Source of the DNA: a virus
Length of the DNA: 64,000 nt
Virus record (IMG/VR): IMGVR_UViG_3300036985_005814
Coordinates: 1 to 64,000 of that record
Reading direction: 5' to 3' (one strand)
Shown: positions 1 to 6,929 of the stretch, piece by piece
Layout of the letters: each line of letters begins with the position of its first letter
Position numbering within the stretch: the first letter of the stretch is position 1
The notes under the pieces: model-generated
Told to the model about the DNA's origin: nothing
What the model saw: the letters and a program-made list of their open reading frames with translations, nothing else
The model's database searches: none
Position numbers and translations under genes: made by a program

Positions 1-697
1 CCTAATTCTAGCCGCTGGCCGCAGCACACGGTTCGGCCGAAACAAACTTGAGGAGAAGTTCGATGGTATGTCACTTCCCTACCTGGCGGCACTGTTCGCC
101 CTGGATAACGGGGCTGAGAACATTTACTTGACTCTTTCACGGTCTGCAATTAAGACCGATGGTGAGAGAGTTTACCACCCAGTCCTGGACGAAGTCTCAA
201 AGATTTGCAAGCCGATTGTTCGCTTCCAGAGTGAGGACACCTACGGCCCAGGCGCTGCGATTACAACCTGGGCGGGCGTAATTGAAGGCCCATTCACCGT
301 TTTGTTTGGCGATAACTTCTACCAGGGTTTAATCTCGGTGGCTGACCACCTTGGCTCTGAACTCAACGACGAGGTCTGGTTCACGTACCTCAACAAATCG
401 CTCAATCCGCGAAACCTTCAGCTTGCCACAGTGATTGAAGACTACGTGGTGGAAAAGCCGCATGGGCAGCTGGAAGGCAGTTACTTCTGTGGTTTTGCAC
501 GTTTCCCTGCTGGATATCTGGACACGATTGGTGACCTGCGTAAGAGCGACCGTGGGGAGGTTGAGATCACAGATATGATCAACATGGCTGAGAATCGCCG
601 TGCAGTTTCCCTGGATTCCTTGGGTGTGCGGTGGGGCGACCTTACTTACGAGGCGGACTGCGCCCGGATTCGGGAGCTTGTGCGTGAAGGGGAGTAG
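1..697 (+). CDS. Sugar-phosphate nucleotidyltransferase-like protein, 5' end missing
   Basis: The frame is open from base 2, so the true start lies upstream of the window. The first visible residues, LILAAGRSTRFGRNKL, match the nucleotide-binding loop of the MobA/GlmU/RfbA nucleotidyltransferase superfamily, which transfers NMP from an NTP to a phosphorylated sugar or alcohol. A later FGDNFYQG segment resembles the conserved acidic (metal-binding) FGDN/LGDN region of the family. The C-terminal part has no obvious transferase domain, so this is probably a compact single-domain enzyme. It overlaps the next gene, an APH-fold kinase, by 14 bases; together they could phosphorylate and activate a small molecule for surface-glycan modification. 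Substrate is not visible. The family call is good; the biological role is inference. Confidence 0.7.
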   Translation, partial: LILAAGRSTRFGRNKLEEKFDGMSLPYLAALFALDNGAENIYLTLSRSAIKTDGERVYHPVLDEVSKICKPIVRFQSEDTYGPGAAITTWAGVIEGPFTVLFGDNFYQGLISVADHLGSELNDEVWFTYLNKSLNPRNLQLATVIEDYVVEKPHGQLEGSYFCGFARFPAGYLDTIGDLRKSDRGEVEITDMINMAENRRAVSLDSLGVRWGDLTYEADCARIRELVREGE

Positions 698-1430
698 TGG
701 CGCCACCCTGGATTTTTCCGGGGACTTCATCCGAAAAAAGTGTAAAGATGCCGGGGAGCAGTGCGAGTGGTTTCGCATTGCCTCCCGGTACACTTTAGCA
801 CCTGGGCTTCGCCTTCCGCAAACGGTCTGTCTGTCAGCGTCAGAATACGACATCGAGTTTGTTGAGGGTGTGTGCGGAACGCAGATTGAATCCACACGGT
901 TAATCGACGCGCTGGTAGACCAGATTATTCTGTGGTCAAAGGTTCCTGCGGCCCGTGAGGCGGATTGGGATTCGTACAAGGCACGTCTTCACTCAGAGCA
1001 CGTTGCTCTGGCTGACAGTGATATAGTTCGTCGAACTTTCGAATTCCTCGACGAAATTGAGCCACTACCATCCTCCTTCTCACACGGAGATCTGACGCTT
1101 GAAAACATCATTGTAGAAAATAACGGGGGCATCGTTCTGATCGACCCTAACTTCAAGGGAAATTTGTTCCAGTCTTACGTCCTCGACTTGGGCAAACTGC
1201 TTCAATCTGTGCACAGCGATTACCACCGATTGTTTAACTCACACCCAGGAGGCGACCCTGCGGCTCTGTGCGCCCACTTGAGGCAGCGGCTAGGCAAACC
1301 CCTGTGGACCCTGGCCCTGGCAGCTGAGATGTCGCACGTGGTCCGCCTGCGCAAGTACCGGCCCAGCGCCCAACACCCGGAGGTAGACCGCCTGCTGGCC
1401 CGCCTGCTGGCTGAGGCTCAGGGCGGTTAA
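684..1430 (+). CDS. APH/choline-kinase-fold phosphotransferase
   Basis: A 248-residue protein of the aminoglycoside/choline phosphotransferase superfamily. The visible Brenner motif is HGDLTLENI (catalytic Asp and Asn), followed by a metal-binding DPN in place of the usual DFG/DW. I chose the GTG at 684 because GGAG lies at 672-675 with normal spacing and the start overlaps the end of the nucleotidyltransferase; an in-frame ATG at 600 would overlap that gene by about 100 bases. The coupling suggests a two-step salvage or activation route, kinase then nucleotidyltransferase, as in phosphocholine or sugar activation for envelope glycans. Antibiotic resistance is unlikely in this context. Base composition becomes GC-rich toward the 3' end (1230-1430) compared with the rest of the window. 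Confidence 0.7.
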   Translation: MKGSSGATLDFSGDFIRKKCKDAGEQCEWFRIASRYTLAPGLRLPQTVCLSASEYDIEFVEGVCGTQIESTRLIDALVDQIILWSKVPAAREADWDSYKARLHSEHVALADSDIVRRTFEFLDEIEPLPSSFSHGDLTLENIIVENNGGIVLIDPNFKGNLFQSYVLDLGKLLQSVHSDYHRLFNSHPGGDPAALCAHLRQRLGKPLWTLALAAEMSHVVRLRKYRPSAQHPEVDRLLARLLAEAQGG

Positions 1431-1457
1431 CCGTACCTTTCAGGGCGGTCTGCCCCC

Positions 1458-1486
1458 TTTGCTTTTGGCGCAAAAGGCGCTATGCT
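1458..1486 (+). promoter_or_regulatory. Sigma70-like promoter, leaderless arrangement
   Basis: TTTGCT (1458-1463), a 17-base spacer and TATGCT (1481-1486). The expected transcription start, about seven bases after the -10, falls on the ATG at 1493, so the mRNA would be leaderless. Seen in sequence; activity is inferred. Confidence 0.5.
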
Positions 1487-1492
1487 TATAGC

Positions 1493-1696
1493 ATGGAAAT
1501 GAACCGATTCGAACTGATCATGGCCCTGGTCGACGCCTGGGCCAAGGACAACGCCGGCTGGGATTGCCGCGATGAGGCCGAGGGTGAGGTCCGCTGGTGC
1601 CTTGGCATCGACCTGCCGTCCTGGGCTTCGGTTTCTGAAATGACCAACCAGGAGATCGCCGAGTCCGCCATCGCCGCTTGGGAAAATGCCGAGTAG
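1493..1696 (+). CDS. Small acidic hypothetical protein
   Basis: A 67-residue acidic, tryptophan-rich protein that I do not recognise. It has no Shine-Dalgarno sequence; its ATG coincides with the expected +1 of the promoter at 1458-1486, which supports translation of a leaderless transcript. It is the first of a run of short, mostly acidic proteins (1493-2813) typical of early host-takeover gene clusters in large phages. Codon use is like the rest of the early cluster. Function unknown. Confidence 0.6.
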   Translation: MEMNRFELIMALVDAWAKDNAGWDCRDEAEGEVRWCLGIDLPSWASVSEMTNQEIAESAIAAWENAE

Positions 1697-1721
1697 GCCG
1701 GTTCTCAAACCGCCTACCTTT

Positions 1722-1752
1722 CTGACCGCTGACCCCGAAACTGACCTATAAT
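1722..1752 (+). promoter_or_regulatory. Sigma70-like promoter, leaderless arrangement
   Basis: A perfect TATAAT at 1747-1752, with a weak upstream element (CTGACC, 1722-1727, 19-base spacing). The start codon of the next gene lies only six bases after the hexamer, at 1759. Confidence 0.55.
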
Positions 1753-1758
1753 ACACTC

Positions 1759-1974
1759 ATGGAAAAGACCGCTCAACTCGCCTCTACCGTCTACGTCGTC
1801 CTGGCCTGCGGGACCGACTACTACGACCAGTTAGAGTTCCACTCCGTCTACGCAACGCAGGAAGCCGCAGAGGCCAAAGCCGCCGAGCTTCGTGTAGCTG
1901 TTGACGAGTTTGGTCTCTTCGAAGGCGAACTGCAGTACTCTTCCGTGTGCGTACTCCCGTCAGCTCTGAACTAA
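1759..1974 (+). CDS. Small hypothetical protein
   Basis: A 71-residue protein with the pattern 'VYVVLACGTDYYDQLEFHSVYATQEAAEAKAAEL', that is, a short beta strand, a loop and an alanine-rich helix. This shape is common among small phage proteins that format a scalar field or bind a host partner, but no family is recognised. The ATG is six bases from a consensus -10 hexamer, so it is probably translated from a leaderless mRNA. The next gene starts 20 bases downstream. Confidence 0.6.
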   Translation: MEKTAQLASTVYVVLACGTDYYDQLEFHSVYATQEAAEAKAAELRVAVDEFGLFEGELQYSSVCVLPSALN

Positions 1975-1994
1975 ACTTCTCAACCAAAACAACC

Positions 1995-2174
1995 ATGCTT
2001 ACTTACTCCCTCATGTTCTCCAACAACGGTTGCCTCGTTGACGGAGAAGACTACACCAGCCTCGACGATGCACGCGATGTTGCATTTAACATCTCCGAAG
2101 CACTTGGCCTGCCCGTCTCAATCTGCGAAGAGTACGGAATCTCCAATCGAGTCATCGAAACCTACGGGGCCTGA
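1995..2174 (+). CDS. Small hypothetical protein
   Basis: A 59-residue protein starting MLTYSLMFSNNGCLVDGEDY. The in-frame ATG at 1995 is preferred over an upstream ATG at 1947, which would overlap the previous gene. It carries the same arrangement as its neighbours: a short strand, then 'TSLDDARDVAFNISEALG', a helix, then a strand. It may be a distant paralogue of the 1759 and 2178 proteins. No recognised family or motif. Confidence 0.5.
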   Translation: MLTYSLMFSNNGCLVDGEDYTSLDDARDVAFNISEALGLPVSICEEYGISNRVIETYGA

Positions 2175-2177
2175 TTT

Positions 2178-2342
2178 ATGAGCAAGAACTACCGCGTCCG
2201 TGTTGAAACTTACGACGGCTGTGTCACAATCTGGCACGAGAAGTCCAGCGCAAAACGTGCAACCGATCTGATTTCAAATCGGGTGTATAACCAGCTCTGC
2301 GGCCTCAACATCAAAGAAATCGAAGTTTCCCTCTCCGTATAA
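2178..2342 (+). CDS. Small hypothetical protein (54 aa)
   Basis: Begins MSKNYRVRVETYDGCVTIWH and ends EIEVSLSV; 54 residues. It begins three bases after the preceding stop and its own stop is separated by one base from the next ATG at 2344, so it fits the operon's spacing. The sequence alternates hydrophobic and polar residues in two strands flanking a helix (SSAKRATDLISNRVYNQL), similar in shape to the two upstream small proteins. No family recognised. Confidence 0.5.
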   Translation: MSKNYRVRVETYDGCVTIWHEKSSAKRATDLISNRVYNQLCGLNIKEIEVSLSV

Positions 2343-2343
2343 A

Positions 2344-2547
2344 ATGACGCTCACACCCGAAAAACGCAAAGCACTAATTGAGTGGCTTGTTGAACGATAC
2401 CTGGACGGAATGTCCACACGTGACCTGGAACGGTTCTTTGTCGATATTCAACTGGATTACATCGGCAGCTACACCGACGAAGAGCTAATTGGTGAGATCG
2501 AGGACGTTTCAACCACCGAAGAGTACGCGGAGCTGTTTGAAGAATGA
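2344..2547 (+). CDS. Small acidic hypothetical protein
   Basis: A 67-residue acidic protein, mostly helical, with MTLTPEKRKALIEWLVERYL at the N-terminus and a strongly acidic C-terminus (EEYAELFEE). Its 3' end overlaps the next gene by four bases (ATGA), implying translational coupling. A 'YLDGMSTRDLERFFVD' stretch resembles a short helix-turn-helix-like segment but is too short to call DNA binding. Function unknown. Confidence 0.6.
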   Translation: MTLTPEKRKALIEWLVERYLDGMSTRDLERFFVDIQLDYIGSYTDEELIGEIEDVSTTEEYAELFEE

Positions 2548-2813
2548 AACTTGAAGAATTGAAAGTTTTTCCTCATCCAATGGGTTTTCAACACCGAGAG
2601 CTGTTTGAGAACGGTTACGGGATCTCCGTCATTCCTGATAATAGTTTGGGGGAGGATCCGCTTTACGAAGTGGCAGTGCTGACCCATAATGAAGGAAGGC
2701 ACGCCCACCTGACTTACGAGACCGAGATTACTGACGATGTAATTCGTTACTGCACTGTTGATGCCGTAGACACCTTGATCGAGCGTATTCGCTCTCTCCC
2801 GAAAACCGAATGA
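2544..2813 (+). CDS. Hypothetical protein upstream of topoisomerase
   Basis: An 89-residue protein linked to both neighbours by ATGA overlaps (with the 2344 gene and with the topoisomerase gene at 2810). It has a mixed alpha/beta pattern with 'HPMGFQHRELFENGYGISVI' near the N-terminus and a C-terminal helix 'VDALIERIRSLP'-like segment. The tight coupling suggests co-expression with the topoisomerase subunit, but no interaction can be shown from sequence. No family recognised. Confidence 0.6.
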   Translation: MKLEELKVFPHPMGFQHRELFENGYGISVIPDNSLGEDPLYEVAVLTHNEGRHAHLTYETEITDDVIRYCTVDAVDTLIERIRSLPKTE

Positions 2814-4804
2814 CAGAAAACCTAACATCGACCAATCTAACCTCCCAAATGAAGGAGGATTACATGGCTTACTCGATGGCCGTCCTTCTTGGGCGAGCCA
2901 TCCCAGACATGTATGACGGACTGAAACCTGCCCAGCGCCGCGTTCTTCAAACGATGTTTGAGGAAGGGTTGATGCCTGAGAAACGCTACGTGAAGTGCGC
3001 CCGTGTAACTGGCCTTGCGATGGGTTACTACCACCCGCACGGCGATTGCTACGGCACACTGGTCAACATGGCTACAACCTGGAACAACAACGTACCCTGG
3101 GTTGACGGCCATGGCAACTTTGGTAGCACCGTTGATGGCCCAGCAGCCGCTCGCTACACCGAGTGCAAACTGCGTCCGTCCGCTGTTGAATTGCTGCTGC
3201 AAGACAAAGTTACGTGGGAAACCCGTGACAACTACGACGGATCTCGACAAGAAGCTGTAAGATTCAACACTGCGATTCCTTCCGTGCTGCTTAATGGCGA
3301 CACAGGGATTGCGGTGGGTTTTGCAACGAAACTGGCCCCCCATTCTCTGCGAGCGGTTGTGGAAGCAACCAAACTTGCTTGCGAGCTCAAAGCACCCAAA
3401 GAGGCAAAAGCTCGCGAACTCCTGATCCCTGATTTCCCAACTGGATGCGACATTGTCAATGACGACGAACTTAAGAGGTACAAAGAAACGGGCTCTGGCA
3501 ACATTCGCTGCCGCGCTAAGTACGAGTCCGGCATACAGAAACGAAGTGGCAAGGCAAAAGATCGCCTCACACTTACGTTCACAAATCTCCCGCCTGGGGT
3601 CAACCCTGAAAAGCTCGGTGAACAAATTCGTGACGCTCTAGAGAAAGGCAAACTCGATGGAATCGCAGAAGTTATCGACGAATCTGATCTCACCGGAGAC
3701 CGTGTCACAGTTGTTGCGAAGCCCAATGTCGGAACTGAGCAGCTGGTTCAGCAACTCTACGCATACACCGATCTCGACTCTCGCTATTCAGCAAAGACGC
3801 TGGTTATTGACGGTACGCGACCCGTTGAGCTCAGCCCAGTTGAAATTTGTCAGAAATGGTTCTCGTGGCGAATGGCTCGCCTGGAGCGAAAGTTCCACCA
3901 AGAGCTAGACCTTACTGAGCAGCGCCTTGAGATTGTGATGGGCTTCATCAAGGCCATCGACAAGATCGACGCAATCATTAAGAAGATCAAAGAGTCGGCC
4001 TCAAAGAAAGAGGCTCTGGTTGCCCTCGTTGATCGCCCATTCAAGTTCACTCGCGACCAAGCAGAGGCAATCCTTGAGATGCGCCTGCGCCAGCTAACTG
4101 GCCTTGACCAATCTGAACTGGAGGCTGAGAAAGTAACTCTTGAGGATAGGCGGAAAACTCTTGAGGAACTTGCTAAGAACGAGGAGGTGCGTCACAAGTG
4201 GGTCTACACTCAAATCACTGAGCTGGCCAAACGCCACGGGGAGGCCCGCAGGAGCGCCCTGGTGGAGCCCCCCGCAGGCAGCGCGACTATCACCCCCAAG
4301 ACCGGCCAGAAGAGGCCCCCAGCTCCGCCCAAGCCCCGCTTTCTTAAGATTGATCTGAAAAAAGGTCTTGTTGAACAAGCAAAGGGACCACGGGGCGCCA
4401 TGGTCGTAGACGCGAAGGAAAAAGTGGTTTTCATGACCCAAGATGGCTTCTTAAAGAAGGTTGGAGCAACTTTCAAGGGTCCAATCTCCTCGAGCTACGG
4501 ACCGGTGGCTCTCGCGAAGCGCGAAGCTGAGGTTTCCCAGCGGAAGTACCTGTGCGTCTTCAAACTTGAAGGTCAACTGAAAGCAGTTGTGCTCAACGGT
4601 GAGGATCTGTGCAAGGCAACCAGCAAGGGCAAACTCTTCCTCCCCGCTGAAGCCGAGTTTGTCTACCTTGGCGAAGGTTCATACCCCGTGCCATGGGTTT
4701 CTTCACGAAAGAAAAAAGTGGAACTCAACCTTAACACCGTGAAGCAAGGGCGACCCGGAGCGAAGGGGATCAAGGTGGCCAACCTCGATGAGGTCAACCT
4801 GTGA
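2810..4804 (+). CDS. Type II DNA topoisomerase subunit A (GyrA/ParC-like)
   Basis: A 664-residue protein with the conserved breakage-reunion core: 'MAYSMAVLLGRAIPDMYDGL' then KPAQRRVL, a YYHPHGD loop and the catalytic tyrosine in AARYTE (residue 116), which forms the covalent link to DNA. It should relax or decatenate phage DNA together with a GyrB/ParE-type ATPase subunit, which is not in this window. At 664 residues it is shorter than GyrA (about 875) or ParC (about 750), leaving only a reduced C-terminal region; a basic, proline-rich linker near residues 485-510 precedes a small C-terminal beta-rich part. It starts in an ATGA overlap with the upstream gene. T4-like phages also encode their own topoisomerase, so this fits a replication role. 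Confidence 0.9.
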   Translation: MTENLTSTNLTSQMKEDYMAYSMAVLLGRAIPDMYDGLKPAQRRVLQTMFEEGLMPEKRYVKCARVTGLAMGYYHPHGDCYGTLVNMATTWNNNVPWVDGHGNFGSTVDGPAAARYTECKLRPSAVELLLQDKVTWETRDNYDGSRQEAVRFNTAIPSVLLNGDTGIAVGFATKLAPHSLRAVVEATKLACELKAPKEAKARELLIPDFPTGCDIVNDDELKRYKETGSGNIRCRAKYESGIQKRSGKAKDRLTLTFTNLPPGVNPEKLGEQIRDALEKGKLDGIAEVIDESDLTGDRVTVVAKPNVGTEQLVQQLYAYTDLDSRYSAKTLVIDGTRPVELSPVEICQKWFSWRMARLERKFHQELDLTEQRLEIVMGFIKAIDKIDAIIKKIKESASKKEALVALVDRPFKFTRDQAEAILEMRLRQLTGLDQSELEAEKVTLEDRRKTLEELAKNEEVRHKWVYTQITELAKRHGEARRSALVEPPAGSATITPKTGQKRPPAPPKPRFLKIDLKKGLVEQAKGPRGAMVVDAKEKVVFMTQDGFLKKVGATFKGPISSSYGPVALAKREAEVSQRKYLCVFKLEGQLKAVVLNGEDLCKATSKGKLFLPAEAEFVYLGEGSYPVPWVSSRKKKVELNLNTVKQGRPGAKGIKVANLDEVNL

Positions 4805-4808
4805 TCCC

Positions 4809-4816
4809 GGGTAAAA
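4809..4816 (+). promoter_or_regulatory. GGGTAAAA motif
   Basis: Lies four bases after the topoisomerase stop and 66 bases before the ATG at 4875, a longer distance than usual. A TATACT hexamer (4850-4855) sits between it and the gene, so either element could drive 4875. The general case for the motif as a late promoter is given in the findings. Confidence 0.4.
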
Positions 4817-4874
4817 CCATGCTAAACGAATACCAAACGACCCAACCGCTATACTGCTTCGGCGGAGCACTGTG

Positions 4875-5429
4875 ATGGACGAACAACAGCTGATTTACCC
4901 GGTGGCGCGTTTACTCGCCAACCCTCGCATTTTTCACGCCGTCGCCAATTATCTTGGCGGGCCGGACGCTGAAACGATCAAGGACACCTTTTACGAACTT
5001 CTGGAGCACGGTTTCCAGATGCTCGATGACCCGGAGGACTGCGCCTTTGACTCCGAGGAAGTTTGTTTTATCGCTAAAGACGACGGGGCTATCTTTGAGA
5101 TTGTTCTTGACACTGGAATCGCAGCGAACCTGGAAGCAGTCGAAGGTGAACTGAGAGCTCAGTTTTCCAACGACAACGAGATGGCCGCTGCTTCAGCAAT
5201 CTACCAGCGTCTTGTTACCGCGATTGAGGAATCCAACCCGGAGCTAGCTGGTAATATTGCGCTGTGCTCGCCCCCAACCCCAGGTAACTACTACCTGCGC
5301 TCACGAGATGGCGATCGCTTTGAAGGGAGCTTCCATTTACTGAGCGACCCAGAGCGCCTATACTCGTTTAACGTTGAGGTCATCGACGTCAACACCGATC
5401 AACTGAGAGCAACGATTCGCCCGATCTGA
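4875..5429 (+). CDS. Hypothetical protein, 184 aa
   Basis: An acidic 184-residue protein I do not recognise. The frame also has a GTG at 4872, but the ATG at 4875 is a better start, with GGAG at 4864-4867. Predicted alpha-rich N-terminus (about 1-50) and a mixed C-terminal part. Its stop overlaps the ATG of the next gene (TGATG at 5428-5431), so the three genes 4875-6492 form a coupled operon. Confidence 0.6.
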   Translation: MDEQQLIYPVARLLANPRIFHAVANYLGGPDAETIKDTFYELLEHGFQMLDDPEDCAFDSEEVCFIAKDDGAIFEIVLDTGIAANLEAVEGELRAQFSNDNEMAAASAIYQRLVTAIEESNPELAGNIALCSPPTPGNYYLRSRDGDRFEGSFHLLSDPERLYSFNVEVIDVNTDQLRATIRPI

Positions 5430-6235
5430 TGACTGCAGACAACCTACTTTACGCAACCAATTCAATACGATCATCGGTCACATCCCTCAAGAAGAAACTC
5501 TCTAACCTGAAAGTTTCTGTTGAGCACTTTGACGCCGAGCTTGAGAAGCTCGACACCAAGTTTGACGCCCTGATCACACAATCCGAGATCTACAAGAACA
5601 AACTCGAGAGAGAAATGGGTCGAGAAGTTCGACGCCTCGAGCGGGAACTTAGCCTTCTGAAGAAGGGTCTCACCAACGAGAAACCAAAAGCTTCTGCTTC
5701 GGGCGAAGAGCTTCAGATTGCCACTACGATGTCTATTCTCGAGGTTATTCTGCGCTCGGTCAGCGATGGTGCTGAGGATTTCCGACTGATCTCCGAATCA
5801 TTCCTCTTCCCCGCAGTTGTTGAGCGAGTTGTTCGGGGTGACGAGGAAGCTTACTTTCTTGACGAAGTTCCCGCCAGCGCCAAGCTGATTGTTGAGCGTG
5901 GCCGTCAGTATGTGAGCTGGATTCGAGAGACTTGCGAAACCCACCTGACAGATCCTCTCGCTTGGGAAGAATTCAGCCCACAAATCTGCGACTGGTGGCG
6001 GAATGACGCCCTGCCGCTTCTGTACTCTTCGCGAGATGAGCAGTGGGACATTGACATTCCCCTGTCGCTTCAGGAAATGCTGCTTTGGCGGAGCAGCCCA
6101 GCTGACCGCCCGCTGCACTTCTCCTCTGTGTTCGACGCCTACGAGATCTATAAGAAGAACAAAGATACTGTTTACGAAAGCTCGGGTGTTCGCAACTTTG
6201 AGCTCAAAATGTTCTCCTTTAACTCCTCAAACTAA
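5429..6235 (+). CDS. Coiled-coil hypothetical protein, 268 aa
   Basis: Residues about 15-85 form a strong heptad-type coiled coil rich in Leu, Lys and Glu (SLKKKLSNLKVSVEHFDAEL and following). The remainder is globular, tryptophan-rich and alpha-helical. Such proteins occur as structural or scaffolding partners in phages, but there is no recognisable family. It is translationally coupled on both sides (TGATG at 5428, TAATG at 6233). It precedes the DNA polymerase gene, but whether it acts in replication is not visible. Confidence 0.6.
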   Translation: MTADNLLYATNSIRSSVTSLKKKLSNLKVSVEHFDAELEKLDTKFDALITQSEIYKNKLEREMGREVRRLERELSLLKKGLTNEKPKASASGEELQIATTMSILEVILRSVSDGAEDFRLISESFLFPAVVERVVRGDEEAYFLDEVPASAKLIVERGRQYVSWIRETCETHLTDPLAWEEFSPQICDWWRNDALPLLYSSRDEQWDIDIPLSLQEMLLWRSSPADRPLHFSSVFDAYEIYKKNKDTVYESSGVRNFELKMFSFNSSN

Positions 6236-6492
6236 TGGCAAGAGCTCTTCAGAAAGTTGACCACCTTATCGAGAAGGTTGGCATCGGCATTGTTCAAACT
6301 GTTGAGAACAAATACCAGAAGTATCTTGTTGAGCCAACTGAGCGCAATGCGCGCGAGTACACACTCTGGCGCCTCCGACTACACCGACGCCTGAAAAACG
6401 ACGTTGAAATCCTTGAAGCCATCAACGACGCCAGAGGCCTTGGCCTGTACGATGAAAACCCTGGGAAACTTTGCTGGGATTGTGTGTTTTAG
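6235..6492 (+). CDS. Hypothetical protein, 85 aa
   Basis: An 85-residue, mostly helical basic protein ending CWDCVF. It starts in a TAATG overlap with the coiled-coil protein. The terminal C-x2-C pair is too short to call metal binding. No family recognised. Its stop codon is followed immediately by the GGGTAAGAT element. Confidence 0.55.
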   Translation: MARALQKVDHLIEKVGIGIVQTVENKYQKYLVEPTERNAREYTLWRLRLHRRLKNDVEILEAINDARGLGLYDENPGKLCWDCVF

Positions 6493-6499
6493 GGTAAGA
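6492..6499 (+). promoter_or_regulatory. GGGTAAGA variant of the late motif
   Basis: 31 bases before the ATG at 6523, the same distance as for the canonical sites. The same variant (GGGTAAGAT) occurs on the minus strand at 43639-43647, which argues against chance. Confidence 0.5.
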
Positions 6500-6522
6500 T
6501 TAGTTAACTGTGATGAAAGTGT

Positions 6523-6897
6523 ATGAATCCCCGTGCTGTTCAGATGGCAAAAGCCGTCGCCGAGTACGACGCCGGATCTATTGATACCGAGCTCCTAGGT
6601 AATATCCTGGCACCCCAATACAGAGGTTGGACGAACAACAGCGCAAATTACTACACACGTAGTGCCCCGATTCCCCTATGGTATCAAGGTTCACCTTTTA
6701 TGGGGCAACCTTGCGTGTATGGCTATTTAGACGATGGTACACCGTTATACAGATGGTTTCCGGTTAGGCCCTCGAATTATTGGCCCACGGGGTTCGGGAC
6801 CCCTGCTCAAGCTGTGCGCGGTATTGTCCCTAGTCTGCTCTCGGGTTATCCAACACCTCCTCCGATCGATAACCTGAACTCATACACCACCCCCTGA
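6523..6897 (+). CDS. Hypothetical protein, aromatic/proline-rich
   Basis: A 124-residue protein rich in Tyr, Trp, Pro and Gly (for example WFPVRPSNYWPTGFGTP), with a proline-rich C-terminus. The composition is more like a virion or fibre component than a replication protein, and it sits behind a late-type motif even though it lies between replication genes. No Shine-Dalgarno sequence. No family recognised. Confidence 0.55.
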   Translation: MNPRAVQMAKAVAEYDAGSIDTELLGNILAPQYRGWTNNSANYYTRSAPIPLWYQGSPFMGQPCVYGYLDDGTPLYRWFPVRPSNYWPTGFGTPAQAVRGIVPSLLSGYPTPPPIDNLNSYTTP

Positions 6898-6924
6898 TTT
6901 ACAGCGGTTGCGCCCCGCTATACT
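6898..6924 (+). promoter_or_regulatory. Sigma70-like promoter of the DNA polymerase gene
   Basis: TATACT at 6919-6924 with TTTACA at 6898-6903 (15-base spacer, short). The ATG of the polymerase gene follows after only five bases, another leaderless arrangement and a class different from the GGGTAAAA sites. Confidence 0.45.
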
Positions 6925-6929
6925 AAACC

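Noticed and set aside
684-1430. Aminoglycoside-resistance gene
   Set aside because: APH fold only; overlap with a nucleotidyltransferase and phage context point to small-molecule or glycan activation.
2837-3625. 262-codon minus-strand open frame
   Set aside because: Shadow of the topoisomerase gene.
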